Positions 17,264-28,200 of a stretch of DNA of 55,971 nucleotides are shown one piece after another. Position 1 is the stretch's first letter, and every line of letters begins with the position of its first letter. Under the pieces are notes generated by a model. That model saw only the letters and a list, made by a program, of their open reading frames with translations. It searched no databases and was not told where the DNA came from. Source of the stretch: Cyanobacteria bacterium SIG32 (lineage in GTDB: Bacteria > Cyanobacteriota > Vampirovibrionia > Gastranaerophilales > Gastranaerophilaceae). Made by a program: the position numbers and the translations under genes. The stretch lies in assembly GCA_015152455.1 (NCBI GenBank), contig SUTY01000003.1, positions 1 to 55,971 of the forward strand, read 5' to 3'.

Positions 17264-20200
17264 TTATTTTTCATCATCAAATAGATTTTTAATTTTTCTT
17301 ATCGCTTTTTGGAAGATATTTTCATTTGCAATTCTTTCAGCCTCAGCTTGTGCCGCTAAAAGTTCTTCCAAGGTAGCATTTGGATTGTTAACATCTGTTG
17401 GTGGTAACGTTGCAACAAAGTTTTGAGCTGCCTGCATATCTTCAACAGTTGTTAACCATTTGAATGAATCAATTAAAGACAATGGCTTTTGCACATCACC
17501 TTTCAAAACAACTTGGAAGTTTGTTGTGCTCATTGCACCAAAATCATCCTTAAAGTCCGGGATTTGATTCATTTCTTCTTGAGTAACTTCTTCACAGAAG
17601 AACGCAAACATTTTTGCGGCTGCTACGTTCAAACCAGGTGTTGCTTTAACCAAGTTAATAGGGTTAACTGCGGCAATAGGTCCTAACATATCAGCAATTT
17701 TTGAACCTAATCTCGCCCTTAACTTCATATCAGCTTCATTACTAATCAAATTCATTCCGCCTGAAATATTCATACACATAACAGGTCCAACTGAAGTTAT
17801 TGGATCGAGTGATACATCACCATTATTCATTACAATATGACCATTCAACACATCAAAGTGTGAGGTTTGAATTGATGTTAATGAATTTATAACTCCACCT
17901 AATGCGGTTTGGAAGAATTGAGATTCTCTGATATTCTCAGCCAAAATCAAGTTTTCCAATCTACCGAACGGTCCTAACTGTCCATCAACTATTTTGAAAT
18001 TAATAGTACCGTTAACACCTTTCATTTGATCTTCTAACGTAGTTGCCGCACCATTAATTGTCAAATCGGTATCAAACGACGCAGTTCCAGATAAAGTATC
18101 TTTCATATTCATAACTTCTAAGAATGCTCGTTCAACATCTATATTATTACCTTTAACTTTTGCAGCCAAAAGCATATTCAATAAATTTGCAGAAACATTA
18201 CCTGTAACACTTCCACCTAAAGTTGAAGTATTCAAATCATCAAGGTAAAATTTGCCATCTTTTAATGAAATTTTACCTGTTGTATTAGTTAATAAAATTG
18301 GAGGTGAAGAAATACGTTTAAAGTCTATCGCACCATTTTTCAATTCTAATGGAATATCTACAGGTTGAGAATTTGTAGTTTTTGGTTGAGCAGGAGGTGC
18401 ATATTTCATTGCAACTTCAGCTATTTCCATAACTTTTGGGACATCAAAGTTTTCAGATTTAACTTCAAGATTATTTACTGTCATAACATCAGCTGGCGCT
18501 ATGCTTGCAACAGATGTAGCTTCAATATCAGAACCATTCAACAATAATTCTTCAACCTTGATGTTTAAGTTTTTAGCCACAAATTCTAAATTCAAAGTTT
18601 TCAAAGTTGTATATAACTCAGGAATATTCAAATCCCAAACCTGGAATTCACCTCTGTATTTTGGAGAATGAGCTTGACCAAAGACAAGAAGTTTACCGCC
18701 TAAATTCAACAATGAATTTTTGAATGCACAAATTTGCATCTGCAAATCTTCAGGGATTACAATATTTATTTGATTTATAAATGGCGCAGGAGTATTCAAT
18801 TTAGTTATAGTACCTGAAACTACTGCAACTTCTTTTGCTCCTAGCATATTTTCTTCATAGTTATCACCAAACACTGTTGGTTCTGATTTTACATACAAAC
18901 CTGTATCTTTAATATTTAATCTGTCACCTTTGAAAGTGATTTTAGCTTGTAAGATACTTTGCAAATCTTTTACTGATTTAATATCGACAGGAGTGATGTA
19001 ATTTAATTTATCAGCTTTAATTTGACAAATCATATCTTGTCTGTTTGCATTTCCATTCAACGAAAATTTAAAAGGAATATAGCCTTTAGCCGCAATAAAT
19101 GGAGCTGCAGCTTCACCAAGAATTTGCTTCAAGTCTGATGCAGCCAAATCACCATTTGCAACAAGATTTATCAACGGATTTTTGTTATAGCCCAGCACTT
19201 GACCATTCACACCAATCTCTGAATCATTATTTATATTAATCTTTAACGGATTAATAGTAATATTTTCCTCATCAACAACTACTTTTAATTCTGGATTTGA
19301 AATAACAGAATTTGTCGGAGTTAAATAAACTTTTAAACCTTTGTTTAAAATTTCACCAACAATTGTTTTGAAATTACTTGAAAATACTGCGTCTGTATTT
19401 TCATCTGTAATTCGTAAACTTCCATCTGCCGTTGCCATATCTAAATCTGATAACGCAATTTTAATATTTGAAATTGCTTTTTTGAGTTCTCCAATTAAAT
19501 TAATATCTAAGAACAAATTACCAGATTTGATATCATACGCTTTTTTCATTTCCACAGGTGCAAAAGCAGCAAATAAAGCTGGCAAAGGTAATTTTTCTGC
19601 ATACAAAGAAATATCTGCAACAGCTTTGTCATTTATTTCACCTTCAGCTTTTAATACTGCATCATTTATGTACATATGCGTATCAGAAACTTTTACAGTT
19701 TTATTATCAAATAAAACATTTGCGTTTATATCTTTAAATAACAATCCTAATGTTTCATTCGAAATACTACCTTCTCTGACAATAATAGCTCCGTTGGATC
19801 TTATTTTTTTGAAATTAGTTTTAATTCTTAGACCAGCAGCCAAATATCCATTTGCTTTTAAATCATCTAAATCATTTTTGATATGCAAAGTATCCATAAA
19901 TGCTTTTGTCAAAATAACCAAATCATTAAAACAAATTCTTGGTGCTAAAATATTCAAATTCATTCTTGGGCGTTTACCATAATTAATTAAGCCTGTCAAA
20001 AACATATTTTGATCTTTTGCTACATATAAATTTGTATTAATTCTTGCAGAATTACCTTTCAATTTTGCTCTGAAATAGCTTTTTGGCAATTGATATCCTG
20101 AAAGGTTCATTGTCAAATCTTCCACACCAACAAACCCATTCAATTTTACTTGACCTTTACGAGTTTGACGTGCCTTAATTTTTGCATCAACATTTGTTTT

Positions 20201-20974
20201 TAAATCATAATCTCTATACATCAAAACAGGATTGACAAATGCCATATCTGCTCTGTAATCAGGATCATCTTCTTCATCCAATTCTGCAGATAAAGGAATA
20301 AACGAGTTAATATCAATATTTGCATTAATATTTACATTTTCATCACTTAAAAATTGCGCATTGGTTTTAACCTTAAATGTTTTAAGATTATTGCAAGCCG
20401 CTTTTAATTCTTGTCCTCTTAAAGTCAAATAGTGTTTGGAACTCAAATCATTAATTAAAACAGAATAATCGTTAACTTTCACATTAGGTATTTTAATTCT
20501 TATTAATTTAGCTAAAAAATTTGGTTTTTGAGGTGCTACTTCTTGTTTCTGTTTTTGCTCATTGATAATATTTTCAACAATTTGCATAACCTTATATTGA
20601 GAACCATCTTCTTTAATTTCAATATTGACAGAAGGATTTTCAATAGCTATTTCAGAAACTCTAACGGCTAAAATTAACAAATTAGGCAATGAAATTTTGG
20701 TTTTAAAACTGTCTGCCGTTAACAAATTTGAACCATCTGGAAGCGTAACTTTTATATCATCAATTTTTACACCTGCCTCCAAAATCGGAGTTGTAATAAT
20801 TTTAGCGTTTCCAAAATCAATATTCATATGAGCTTGTTCTGATACAATCTTTTGAATATCTGATTTGTAAACATTCAAATCAATTTTATTCGGCAAAACA
20901 AATAAAAATGCCAAATATGCCAATATAACTATTCCAAGAACAGTAAAACCAAATATTTTTAATCCTTTTTTCAT
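17264..20974 (-). CDS. AsmA/TamB-like inner-membrane protein, 1236 residues
   Basis: One N-terminal membrane helix (about 7-29, with IFGFTVLGIVILAYLAFLFV) and then over 1100 residues of repeating beta-strands. The opening NIDFGNAKIITTPILEAGV with IDDIKVTLPDG is typical of AsmA N-terminal regions, and the final third (GTASFDTDLTINGAATTLEDQM, KGVNGTINFKIVDG) is the AsmA C-terminal domain. Such proteins are thought to bridge the periplasm and move phospholipids to the outer membrane. The last 40 residues are Ala/Glu-rich with a basic patch. ATG follows AAGGGGAA. Confident in the family, not in the exact substrate. Confidence 0.85.
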   Translation of the reverse strand: MKKGLKIFGFTVLGIVILAYLAFLFVLPNKIDLNVYKSDIQKIVSEQAHMNIDFGNAKIITTPILEAGVKIDDIKVTLPDGSNLLTADSFKTKISLPNLLILAVRVSEIAIENPSVNIEIKEDGSQYKVMQIVENIINEQKQKQEVAPQKPNFLAKLIRIKIPNVKVNDYSVLINDLSSKHYLTLRGQELKAACNNLKTFKVKTNAQFLSDENVNINANIDINSFIPLSAELDEEDDPDYRADMAFVNPVLMYRDYDLKTNVDAKIKARQTRKGQVKLNGFVGVEDLTMNLSGYQLPKSYFRAKLKGNSARINTNLYVAKDQNMFLTGLINYGKRPRMNLNILAPRICFNDLVILTKAFMDTLHIKNDLDDLKANGYLAAGLRIKTNFKKIRSNGAIIVREGSISNETLGLLFKDINANVLFDNKTVKVSDTHMYINDAVLKAEGEINDKAVADISLYAEKLPLPALFAAFAPVEMKKAYDIKSGNLFLDINLIGELKKAISNIKIALSDLDMATADGSLRITDENTDAVFSSNFKTIVGEILNKGLKVYLTPTNSVISNPELKVVVDEENITINPLKININNDSEIGVNGQVLGYNKNPLINLVANGDLAASDLKQILGEAAAPFIAAKGYIPFKFSLNGNANRQDMICQIKADKLNYITPVDIKSVKDLQSILQAKITFKGDRLNIKDTGLYVKSEPTVFGDNYEENMLGAKEVAVVSGTITKLNTPAPFINQINIVIPEDLQMQICAFKNSLLNLGGKLLVFGQAHSPKYRGEFQVWDLNIPELYTTLKTLNLEFVAKNLNIKVEELLLNGSDIEATSVASIAPADVMTVNNLEVKSENFDVPKVMEIAEVAMKYAPPAQPKTTNSQPVDIPLELKNGAIDFKRISSPPILLTNTTGKISLKDGKFYLDDLNTSTLGGSVTGNVSANLLNMLLAAKVKGNNIDVERAFLEVMNMKDTLSGTASFDTDLTINGAATTLEDQMKGVNGTINFKIVDGQLGPFGRLENLILAENIRESQFFQTALGGVINSLTSIQTSHFDVLNGHIVMNNGDVSLDPITSVGPVMCMNISGGMNLISNEADMKLRARLGSKIADMLGPIAAVNPINLVKATPGLNVAAAKMFAFFCEEVTQEEMNQIPDFKDDFGAMSTTNFQVVLKGDVQKPLSLIDSFKWLTTVEDMQAAQNFVATLPPTDVNNPNATLEELLAAQAEAERIANENIFQKAIRKIKNLFDDEK

Positions 20975-21069
20975 AAATTCCCCTTCTGATTTCTATGAAT
21001 ACATTATGAAATAGTAAAAGGATAAAATAAATAAAATCTAAAAAAAAATTTACATCAATTTTAATAAAT

Positions 21070-21098
21070 TTGACACAATGGGTGTGTATTAATATTAT
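21070..21098 (+). promoter_or_regulatory. Consensus sigma-70 promoter of the acetyltransferase gene
   Basis: TTGACA (21070-21075), 17-base spacer, TATTAT (21093-21098), the best match to consensus in the window. It lies inside the longest open frame of the downstream gene, which confirms the later start at 21121. Confidence 0.85.
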
Positions 21099-21120
21099 AT
21101 ACATAATAGGAGTACAAATT

Positions 21121-21672
21121 ATGACAGAAAAAGAAAAAATGCTTAATGGTGAATTATACAATTCAACGGATAAAGATCTTGTAGCAGACAGATTATATGC
21201 CAAAAGTCTTTGCTACGAATACAACAAACTTCAATATTCCGAACGTAGAGAAATGAATGACATTATCAGTAACTTATTTGGCAAAGTAGGCGAAAATTTT
21301 AATATTGAACCAAACTTTTTCTGTGATTACGGATACAATATAGAAATAGGTGAAAATTTTTATTCAAACCATAACCTTGTAATTTTAGATTGTGCAAAAG
21401 TCACTTTTGGCGACAATGTAATGATTGGGCCAAACTGTGGATTTTACACAGCTGGACATCCAATTGATGCAAAAACCAGAAACACTCTACTAGAATTTGC
21501 AAAACCAATAACCGTTGGTGATAACGTTTGGTTTGGTGGGAATGTAACAGTAAATCCTGGTGTGACAATCGGTGACAACTGCGTAATAGGCTCCGGTAGT
21601 GTCGTTACAAAAAATATCCCAACAAATACTGTTGCCGCAGGTAATCCTTGTAAAGTTATAAGATATATCTAA
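21121..21672 (+). CDS. Maltose/galactoside O-acetyltransferase-like (Maa/LacA)
   Basis: 183 residues. N-terminal helical segment typical of Maa (EKEKMLNGELYNSTDKDLV), then the left-handed beta-helix with hexapeptide repeats (IEIGENFYSNHN, VTFGDNVMIGPNC), the catalytic His in TAGHPIDA, and VWFGGNVTVNPGVTIGDNCVIGSGSVV. It transfers acetyl from acetyl-CoA to a sugar in the cytosol. ATG 21121 is preceded by TAGGAG and lies 23 bases after a consensus promoter. Overlaps the next gene's end by four bases. The acceptor sugar cannot be told from sequence. Confidence 0.88.
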   Translation: MTEKEKMLNGELYNSTDKDLVADRLYAKSLCYEYNKLQYSERREMNDIISNLFGKVGENFNIEPNFFCDYGYNIEIGENFYSNHNLVILDCAKVTFGDNVMIGPNCGFYTAGHPIDAKTRNTLLEFAKPITVGDNVWFGGNVTVNPGVTIGDNCVIGSGSVVTKNIPTNTVAAGNPCKVIRYI

Positions 21673-22631
21673 AAAATTTCATCAACTAACTTTGAAGTTT
21701 CTGCGATTTTACGAGCTAAGACAGGTTCTGAGTTCAGACCTGCAAGCTCAACACTCTTGTAATTTCTTACATCATTAAAACTATCCCAAAGATTTTCAAA
21801 CTGTTCTTCATCAATTTTTTTGAAACGATAAATCCAAGAGATAAAATCTAGCGTATCAAGTTCATCTAATTCAACACAAGGCTTTTGTCCTGGTTCAACT
21901 TCTTTCAGAGCTGCTTTTAATATTTTTTTAATTATAGTATTTTCAACTTTTGTCGGAACTTCACTCACACAAACTAAAGACTCATACATAGAAATAAGTG
22001 GCTTTAATGGTTCTTTATATCTTGGATTCATCTTGTTAAAATCAATAGCTACAAGATTTTGTGTGTCTGCAATAACATTTGTTCCATAAGCATCAAATAC
22101 CATATCCTGCTTGTAAGCATCAGCAATTTGATGCAACAAATCACAATAGGCGGATAATGGTAATTTTGAAACTTTTATTGCACTTTTAATTGCACCTTCT
22201 GCATTCGTTTTTATATCCAAAACAGGTGAACCATTTATTTTTTTCATAATCGTTGCTCCACCTCCAAGCCTTGCAACAACATGATTTACTTTATCTTTAT
22301 CCAAGACATTCAAATTAAAATCACTACAACAATTAATCATATAATATTCATCTTTCTTAGTTTCTTCATCATAAGGAATACGAACACAATATGAAGTATT
22401 TTCAATTTTATAAACCTCTGCGCTACTTCCTGTTCCAATAAGATTTTCTGGATTATTAACCGACTTTATAATTCTTTCAAAAATTACATCTTCAGGTAAT
22501 GATAAAAAATCTCTGGCAGAAAAACTTACAACATCTGGTTTTGTTTGTAAATACGTTTTATTTTTATTGGAATTGTCCTGATATTTATTAACGTTTGGTA
22601 TTGATTTTAGTGGATTAAATATTACTTGCAT
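21669..22631 (-). CDS. Divergent protein-kinase-fold protein with N-terminal VSFSA motif
   Basis: 320 residues from ATG 22631. Residues 66-74 (GTGSSAEVY) look like a kinase glycine loop; YCVRI (82-86) sits where VAIK is expected, with Arg replacing Lys; D180-x-x-x-x-N185 followed by AIDF (D197) matches the catalytic loop and metal Asp of kinase or aminoglycoside-phosphotransferase folds. It may phosphorylate a protein or small molecule, or be a pseudokinase given the Lys-to-Arg change. The first 40 residues are low-complexity Asn/Lys-rich and end in VVSFSAR, the F-x-[GSA] motif shared with other proteins here. A longer TTG start at 22652 is possible; neither start has a good ribosome-binding site. 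Family not named with certainty. Confidence 0.6.
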   Translation of the reverse strand: MQVIFNPLKSIPNVNKYQDNSNKNKTYLQTKPDVVSFSARDFLSLPEDVIFERIIKSVNNPENLIGTGSSAEVYKIENTSYCVRIPYDEETKKDEYYMINCCSDFNLNVLDKDKVNHVVARLGGGATIMKKINGSPVLDIKTNAEGAIKSAIKVSKLPLSAYCDLLHQIADAYKQDMVFDAYGTNVIADTQNLVAIDFNKMNPRYKEPLKPLISMYESLVCVSEVPTKVENTIIKKILKAALKEVEPGQKPCVELDELDTLDFISWIYRFKKIDEEQFENLWDSFNDVRNYKSVELAGLNSEPVLARKIAETSKLVDEIF

Positions 22632-22720
22632 AGCTATTTGAAAGCGAAACAAAAAATATTTTGCTAAACTTGAAAATAATTTTCATCTGCAATAAAATTT
22701 TTTCAAAAGGAATAATATAC

Positions 22721-23692
22721 ATGTTAAAAGATATTTTAGAACAAAGAAAAGGCTTTAAACTCGTATGTGGCGCAGGTAATGAAGACGCACAAGAAGTTGA
22801 AAAATTAGTAACCATTTACTCAAAAGCAGGTTGCCCATTTTTTGATGTTTGTGCAAAACCTGAAATTGTTGATGCTGCTAAAAAAGGACTTAAAAACGCA
22901 GGCATCAAAGAAAATCGTTACCTTTGCGTGAGTGTCGGTATAAGTGGCGATCCTCATATTACAAAAGCCTATATAGACCAAGATAAATGTAAAAAATGCG
23001 GCAAATGCAAAATTGTTTGCCCTCATAATGCAATTATTGAATTGGATAAATACAAGGTAAAAAAAGAACGTTGTCTTGGGTGTACACTTTGTGCAAAATC
23101 TTGCCCTCACAATGCTATAACAATGGAAGCAAAATTAATTGACTACAAAGAAGTTCTGCCTGAATTAATCCAAAAAGGAATCGACTGCATAGAATTTCAC
23201 GCAATTTCAACTGATGAAATAGATGTTGATGAAAAATGGGAACAAATTAATGAACTCTATGACGGAATGCTCTGCATTTCTCTTGATCGCTCTGAACTTG
23301 GCGATAAAAAATTAAAGGCACGAGTTGAACGCTTAATAAAAAACCGCGAACCATATTCAACAATAATCCAGGCTGACGGAGTTGCAATGAGCGGTAATAA
23401 CGACGAATTCGGCACAACACTTCAAGCGGTTGCAACTGCACAATTATTCCAAAATGCAAACATGTCCGCCTACATAATGATGTCAGGTGGCACAAATACA
23501 AAATCAACAGAACTTGCAAAAATGTGTGGCGTAAAACCTCATTGCTTGGCAGTTGGTTCTTATGCCAGAAAAATTGTCAAAGAATATTTGATGATGGATG
23601 ACTTACTACAAAATGAAAAAGCCATGTCAGAAGCCGTAAAAATCGCTAAATCGTTAATAGATATTTCATTGGAGAATATGCAAAATGATTAG
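22721..23692 (+). CDS. ldpA: LdpA-like protein with two 4Fe-4S clusters
   Basis: 323 residues. The N-terminal FKLVCGAGNEDAQEVEKL and FDVCAKPEIV, two ferredoxin motifs (C90, C93, C96, C100 and C118, C121, C124, C128), and the C-terminal QADGVAMSGNN, GTTLQA, MMSGGTN and AVGSYARKIV follow the layout of cyanobacterial LdpA. There LdpA senses redox state and feeds light information to the circadian clock; here, with no visible clock gene, a general redox role is more likely. ATG 22721 follows AAAAGG; the longer start at 22661 adds a spurious segment. It overlaps the HAD gene by eight bases. Confidence 0.7.
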   Translation: MLKDILEQRKGFKLVCGAGNEDAQEVEKLVTIYSKAGCPFFDVCAKPEIVDAAKKGLKNAGIKENRYLCVSVGISGDPHITKAYIDQDKCKKCGKCKIVCPHNAIIELDKYKVKKERCLGCTLCAKSCPHNAITMEAKLIDYKEVLPELIQKGIDCIEFHAISTDEIDVDEKWEQINELYDGMLCISLDRSELGDKKLKARVERLIKNREPYSTIIQADGVAMSGNNDEFGTTLQAVATAQLFQNANMSAYIMMSGGTNTKSTELAKMCGVKPHCLAVGSYARKIVKEYLMMDDLLQNEKAMSEAVKIAKSLIDISLENMQND

Positions 23693-24440
23693 TCTAAAAA
23701 CTCAAAATTGGCAAATCGATAATATTGAAACCATCCTATTTGATAAAGACGGAACTTTTATTGATTTGCATTATTTTTGGGGCAAAATGACAGAACTTCG
23801 GGTTGAAGAAATCATTCACCAATTTAATTTAAACCAAAATTTATTTAATGACTTGTGCCTTTGTTTGGGGTACGACATAAAAACCTCTAAAATGCTTTCT
23901 GACGGAATTACCGCAATGTACTCACGTTCTAAAATCATTGAGATTTTTAAATCTGATTTAGAAAAATATGGAATCAAAACCTCAGAACAAGAACTTGAAA
24001 AAATTTTTGATAAAGTTAGTACAGAATTTTACCAAAATATGCATCAATACACAAAACCAATCAATAGCGCAATTGAATTTATAAAAAAGCTACACTCAAA
24101 AGGAATAAAACTTGGAATTGTAACCTCAGACTCAGTGGAATCCACAAAATTAACTCTAAAACATTTTGGGTGGGAAAATCTTTTTGAATCCGTAATTGGT
24201 CGTGAATCTTCACCTCATACAAAAGAAAGCGGAGAACCAACAAAACTTGCCCTAAAAGAACTTGGTGCAAATCCTGAAAAAACTGTTATGATTGGTGATG
24301 CGCCTATGGACAGTATTTCTGCACAAAATGCAGGAATAGAAAAAATTATTCTCGTCGCCACAGGACAAATTGCAGAAAATACATTGAAATCATACAGTCC
24401 ATACACAATAGAAGATTTAAGTCTTATAAAATTTCTTTAA
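23685..24440 (+). CDS. HAD-superfamily phosphatase (Gph-like)
   Basis: 251 residues. Nucleophile motif FDKDGT (D20, D22), motif II IVTSD, Lys region KESGEPTK and motif IV IGDAPMDSISAQNAG are in order, with a helical cap between about 30 and 115. It should hydrolyse a small phosphate ester, phosphoglycolate-phosphatase style, in the cytosol. Start overlaps the end of the LdpA-like gene by eight bases, so the two are co-translated; this may link it to the redox role of that protein, which is inference. Substrate unknown. Confidence 0.85.
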   Translation: MISLKTQNWQIDNIETILFDKDGTFIDLHYFWGKMTELRVEEIIHQFNLNQNLFNDLCLCLGYDIKTSKMLSDGITAMYSRSKIIEIFKSDLEKYGIKTSEQELEKIFDKVSTEFYQNMHQYTKPINSAIEFIKKLHSKGIKLGIVTSDSVESTKLTLKHFGWENLFESVIGRESSPHTKESGEPTKLALKELGANPEKTVMIGDAPMDSISAQNAGIEKIILVATGQIAENTLKSYSPYTIEDLSLIKFL

Positions 24441-24509
24441 AATTTATTAAATATTACTATTTTCATCTCCAAATATGGTATTATAAAATAAACGAGGTAT
24501 TAAAAGATA

Positions 24510-25085
24510 ATGAATTTGGTAAATAAGATTAGCAAATATAAAGCATTCACATTAAACGAACTTTTGATTGCTATTGTAATTATTGGAATTATTGCAAGTA
24601 TCACAATTCCACCTCTTATGGAGGACACAAGTAAAAAACATGATAAAGTAGCAAGTGATAAAATCCAGATTGCAATAACAAATGTTTTAAAATCAATGCG
24701 ACTTGAAAGTAATTTAACTGGTAACGAAACAACTGAAAATTTTGTTAACGAGTTACAAGAACACATGAATATCAGGAAAATTTGCGGATCAAATGAGCTT
24801 TCAAATTGTTTTGTCGAACATTTTTGGGTTTCAGAAGATTATAAAAATCTATCTGCTTATACAAGTTCATCAGCTTTTGGCAAAGATTGGGGAACAAATA
24901 TTAATGGCGTAGTTCTAAGTGATGGAACTCGCATGCTAATTGCTTACAACCCTAATTGTTCAAAATTTGAACCAGAAAATTGTGTTTCAATTTTTTATGA
25001 CACAAATAAGACTAATAAGAAAAAAAAATATACCGGAATAAATGGCGCAACTTCAATGGGAGTTTATAACGCCGAATTAGAATAA
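24510..25085 (+). CDS. Type IV pilin-like protein (prepilin)
   Basis: 191 residues. After a 12-residue leader comes FTLNELLIAIVIIGIIASITIPPL, with the conserved Glu at +5, so prepilin peptidase should cut before F13 and methylate the Phe. The hydrophobic helix is followed by a soluble domain with two paired cysteine regions (KICGSNELSNCF and NPNCSKFEPENC). It would act in a type IV pilus, competence or type II secretion pseudopilus. The gene stands alone; no assembly genes are in the window. A related but distinct pilin lies at 45161. Confidence 0.88.
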   Translation: MNLVNKISKYKAFTLNELLIAIVIIGIIASITIPPLMEDTSKKHDKVASDKIQIAITNVLKSMRLESNLTGNETTENFVNELQEHMNIRKICGSNELSNCFVEHFWVSEDYKNLSAYTSSSAFGKDWGTNINGVVLSDGTRMLIAYNPNCSKFEPENCVSIFYDTNKTNKKKKYTGINGATSMGVYNAELE

Positions 25086-25204
25086 GAAATTTTCATAGGC
25101 ATACACCCTTACTCATTAATATTTTGTAATAAACATTCTTTTAATAGCAAAAAACACAGAAAAAAATTGTTATTACACATATAGGTGTTTAGTAGGAGTT
25201 TAAA

Positions 25205-28200
25205 ATGCCATTGAATGATGTACAAAATTCTGCAAATATTAGAAAACCTAATCCGTATATCACTCAACCTGTAGAAAATCAAACGGAAGCTCGTGCAGAA
25301 AACCGTTCTCTTGCTGATTTAACAATTCCTCGTGCTCAATACTACAGACAGTTTATGACAAATGGCAACATTGAAACTTTTACCACAATTCCGGTCAATA
25401 ACGACGAAGCAGTATTAAGAGAAATTTATGAAATCGATAAAGAAGCCTTTGCTGACACAGATCCATATGATAGCTACGAAGATTTCAAATCTATTCTTCA
25501 ACGTCATCAATTAACTACATATGCAATAAAAGATTCTCAAAATAATGTTGTAGGTTACTACCAACTAGAACCTATCAAAGATGAAGATTTATACATTGAT
25601 TCTATCGGCATGAAGCCTGAATACCGCCGGTCTAGAAAAGGTTATCAAGCTATTCAACACGCTTGGCAGGAAATACTTAACATAGCACAAGAAAATAGCG
25701 TAAAAACTTTGTCACTTCACGTAAATTCTGAAAATCAAAGTTTGGTTAATATGTACAAATCTCTAGGTTTTTCTGTAAAAGAAACTTTAACCAACTACTA
25801 TGAAAATGGTGCTGGTGCATATTTTATGGAAATGCCTTTGTATCCCGAAATTGCGGAAACTACAGAACCAACAACTCAAACCCAAGTAGCTGAAGCACAA
25901 ACTTCACAACCAACACAAGCTGCAAGTTCTGTAACTGTTGAACAGACAGAAGTAGAAGAAAAACCTCAGCTTTCGGCAAAAGAAATTGCGATTAACAAAT
26001 ACAAAGAACAATACAACGAAATCGCAGACGAACTTCGTGCTTCCGGTACAACAAACAAATCTGACATAAATGCTTACGTTGAATTGTTCAGCTACACAGA
26101 TTCAAACGGATATCCAATTTTGGATAGAAAACTAAAAGCTGTAGTTGACAGACTTATTCCACTTGAAGCTGATGATGCATATTCTCGTAAATATTACTCT
26201 ATAAGTCAATACATACCTAAATTAATCGAAAAAGATAATTATGATAATGTTGTTATCAGATCTGACGTTGTTCCTTACTTAGAATCATTACACCAAAAAG
26301 GAATAAAAGCCCACAGATTTAAAGATATTTTAATAGCCAGCAAAGGTGAAGACAAAAACGGTAATTCTCGTATTGACACCAGAGCTCTAAATTTTGCCAT
26401 CGAAATAACAAATCCAAATAACAAAATTCAGGAATACAACATCAACGATATAGTTTCAAGTTGTTTTGATAACGGTGAATTTAACGAAGAAGTTGCAGAT
26501 TTTTACAAATCCCACTGCTATTCTTATGATTACAGCGATATGACAACTCTTCTAAGAGCAATTACAATAAAAAAAGATGATGGCAAACGTACCATAAGCA
26601 ACAGAATGCGTTTCTATAGCATAACTGAAGAAATAAATAAACAGTTCGGCAAAATTTATAGCGTCTATGACTTGAATGGTATTCTTGATACAGGTTGCGA
26701 TATAGGAAATTATCTAAAATACTACGATATGATTGAGAAAGATACAAAAATATCTAATCATGACGAAATCGCACGTTTAATTGATGCCGCTACAGGTACC
26801 ACTTATACTCGTATTTATGGTGATGAGTACGAAAAAAGAGAACGTTACGATCACAAAGCATTAAGTGCATTCAAACAATATAAAGATACATTTATAACTT
26901 CAGAAGATAACTCAATTAAAGCAGAACAAAGAAAAGCATTCATAGAAATTCTACAAATCTGCAAATCTACTGATTTATACGAAAATACAGGATTTGATCA
27001 AAAAATTCTTGATAAAGCAATCCAATTAAAAGAGGCTGGTTTTGCTCTTGTTGCTGATCAAAACAGTTATGCCATTGATAAAAACTTAACTATCAAAAGT
27101 ATTCTACAAGCCTGTATGTTAAATACTAAAGATTATTTCTCTGGACACGAAAAAATCGAGTTCAGCGAAGAAATGTTCAATAAAATTATAGCTTTGAATG
27201 GGGAAAACAAATATAATATAGTAAAAGCCGTACAATTAGCACCTTACTGTAAAGAAATTGACCATAAAGAAGGTGAAAAATTCAACACCGAAGCCTTTGA
27301 TATTCTTATGAATACAAACATACATCCTAGTTATTCAAATTTAGTAACAAATTTTCTAACAACTAATTTTTCAGGAGATCGAGTTTTTGACACGATAACT
27401 TTGAGAAACTATTCTACAGTTGCAACTCGTTGTGAAATTAGCGACATAAGTAACAGAAACAGTCACATACGAGCAGACTACACTCCTGAAAATTATATTA
27501 TTGATGCTTTTAAGAAATTGGAAAACACCAATTTCACTTACAGTTATAAAGAAATAACATTGAACGGACATACATATAAATTTTCACACGAAGGTGATGA
27601 AATAACAAAAGATCGAGCAAATAAAATTCTTCTTAATGTTTGTTTTGAAACAGAAGGTGACACCAGAATTTTTAATAAAAACACTTTCAAAAAAATTACC
27701 GATTTATTAGCAAAAGGTCACGACGGCGTTGTTGTATATACAATTATGAACGATTGCGAACGTTACAACTTGGGTAAAAATTCTTTTGATACAGAAAGAT
27801 ATAATAAGACTTTAGAACTTATCGACCAAGGCTATGACGCAATCAGTGCTTCAAAAATAGCCGCATACCACAAAGACGGACGATTTGAAAAAGCTATTGA
27901 ATTATTCAATATGGGGCTAAGAGGTCAAGAAATCCAAGCTGCAATCGGATCTTGTTATGATGCTGCAGAAGCAGCTTCTGGGTTAGTAAAAGAAGAAATG
28001 AAATTCAATGACTTGGCTTATGAACGAGTAAAAGAACTAATTGAAAACAAACTTCCTGTAGAGATTATTCGCACTTGTTTTGATAAAGGTAAATTCAAAG
28101 ACAGATTATTTAAACTTGCAATGAATTTGAATGAAAGACAATATTCTCCTGAACAGATCAAAAAACTCATGGAGGTTTGTTTTGAAAGTTATATGAATCC

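Noticed and set aside
19341..19982. 213-residue plus-strand frame
   Set aside because: It is antisense to the AsmA-like gene, in which the repetitive beta-strand coding keeps the opposite strand free of stops.
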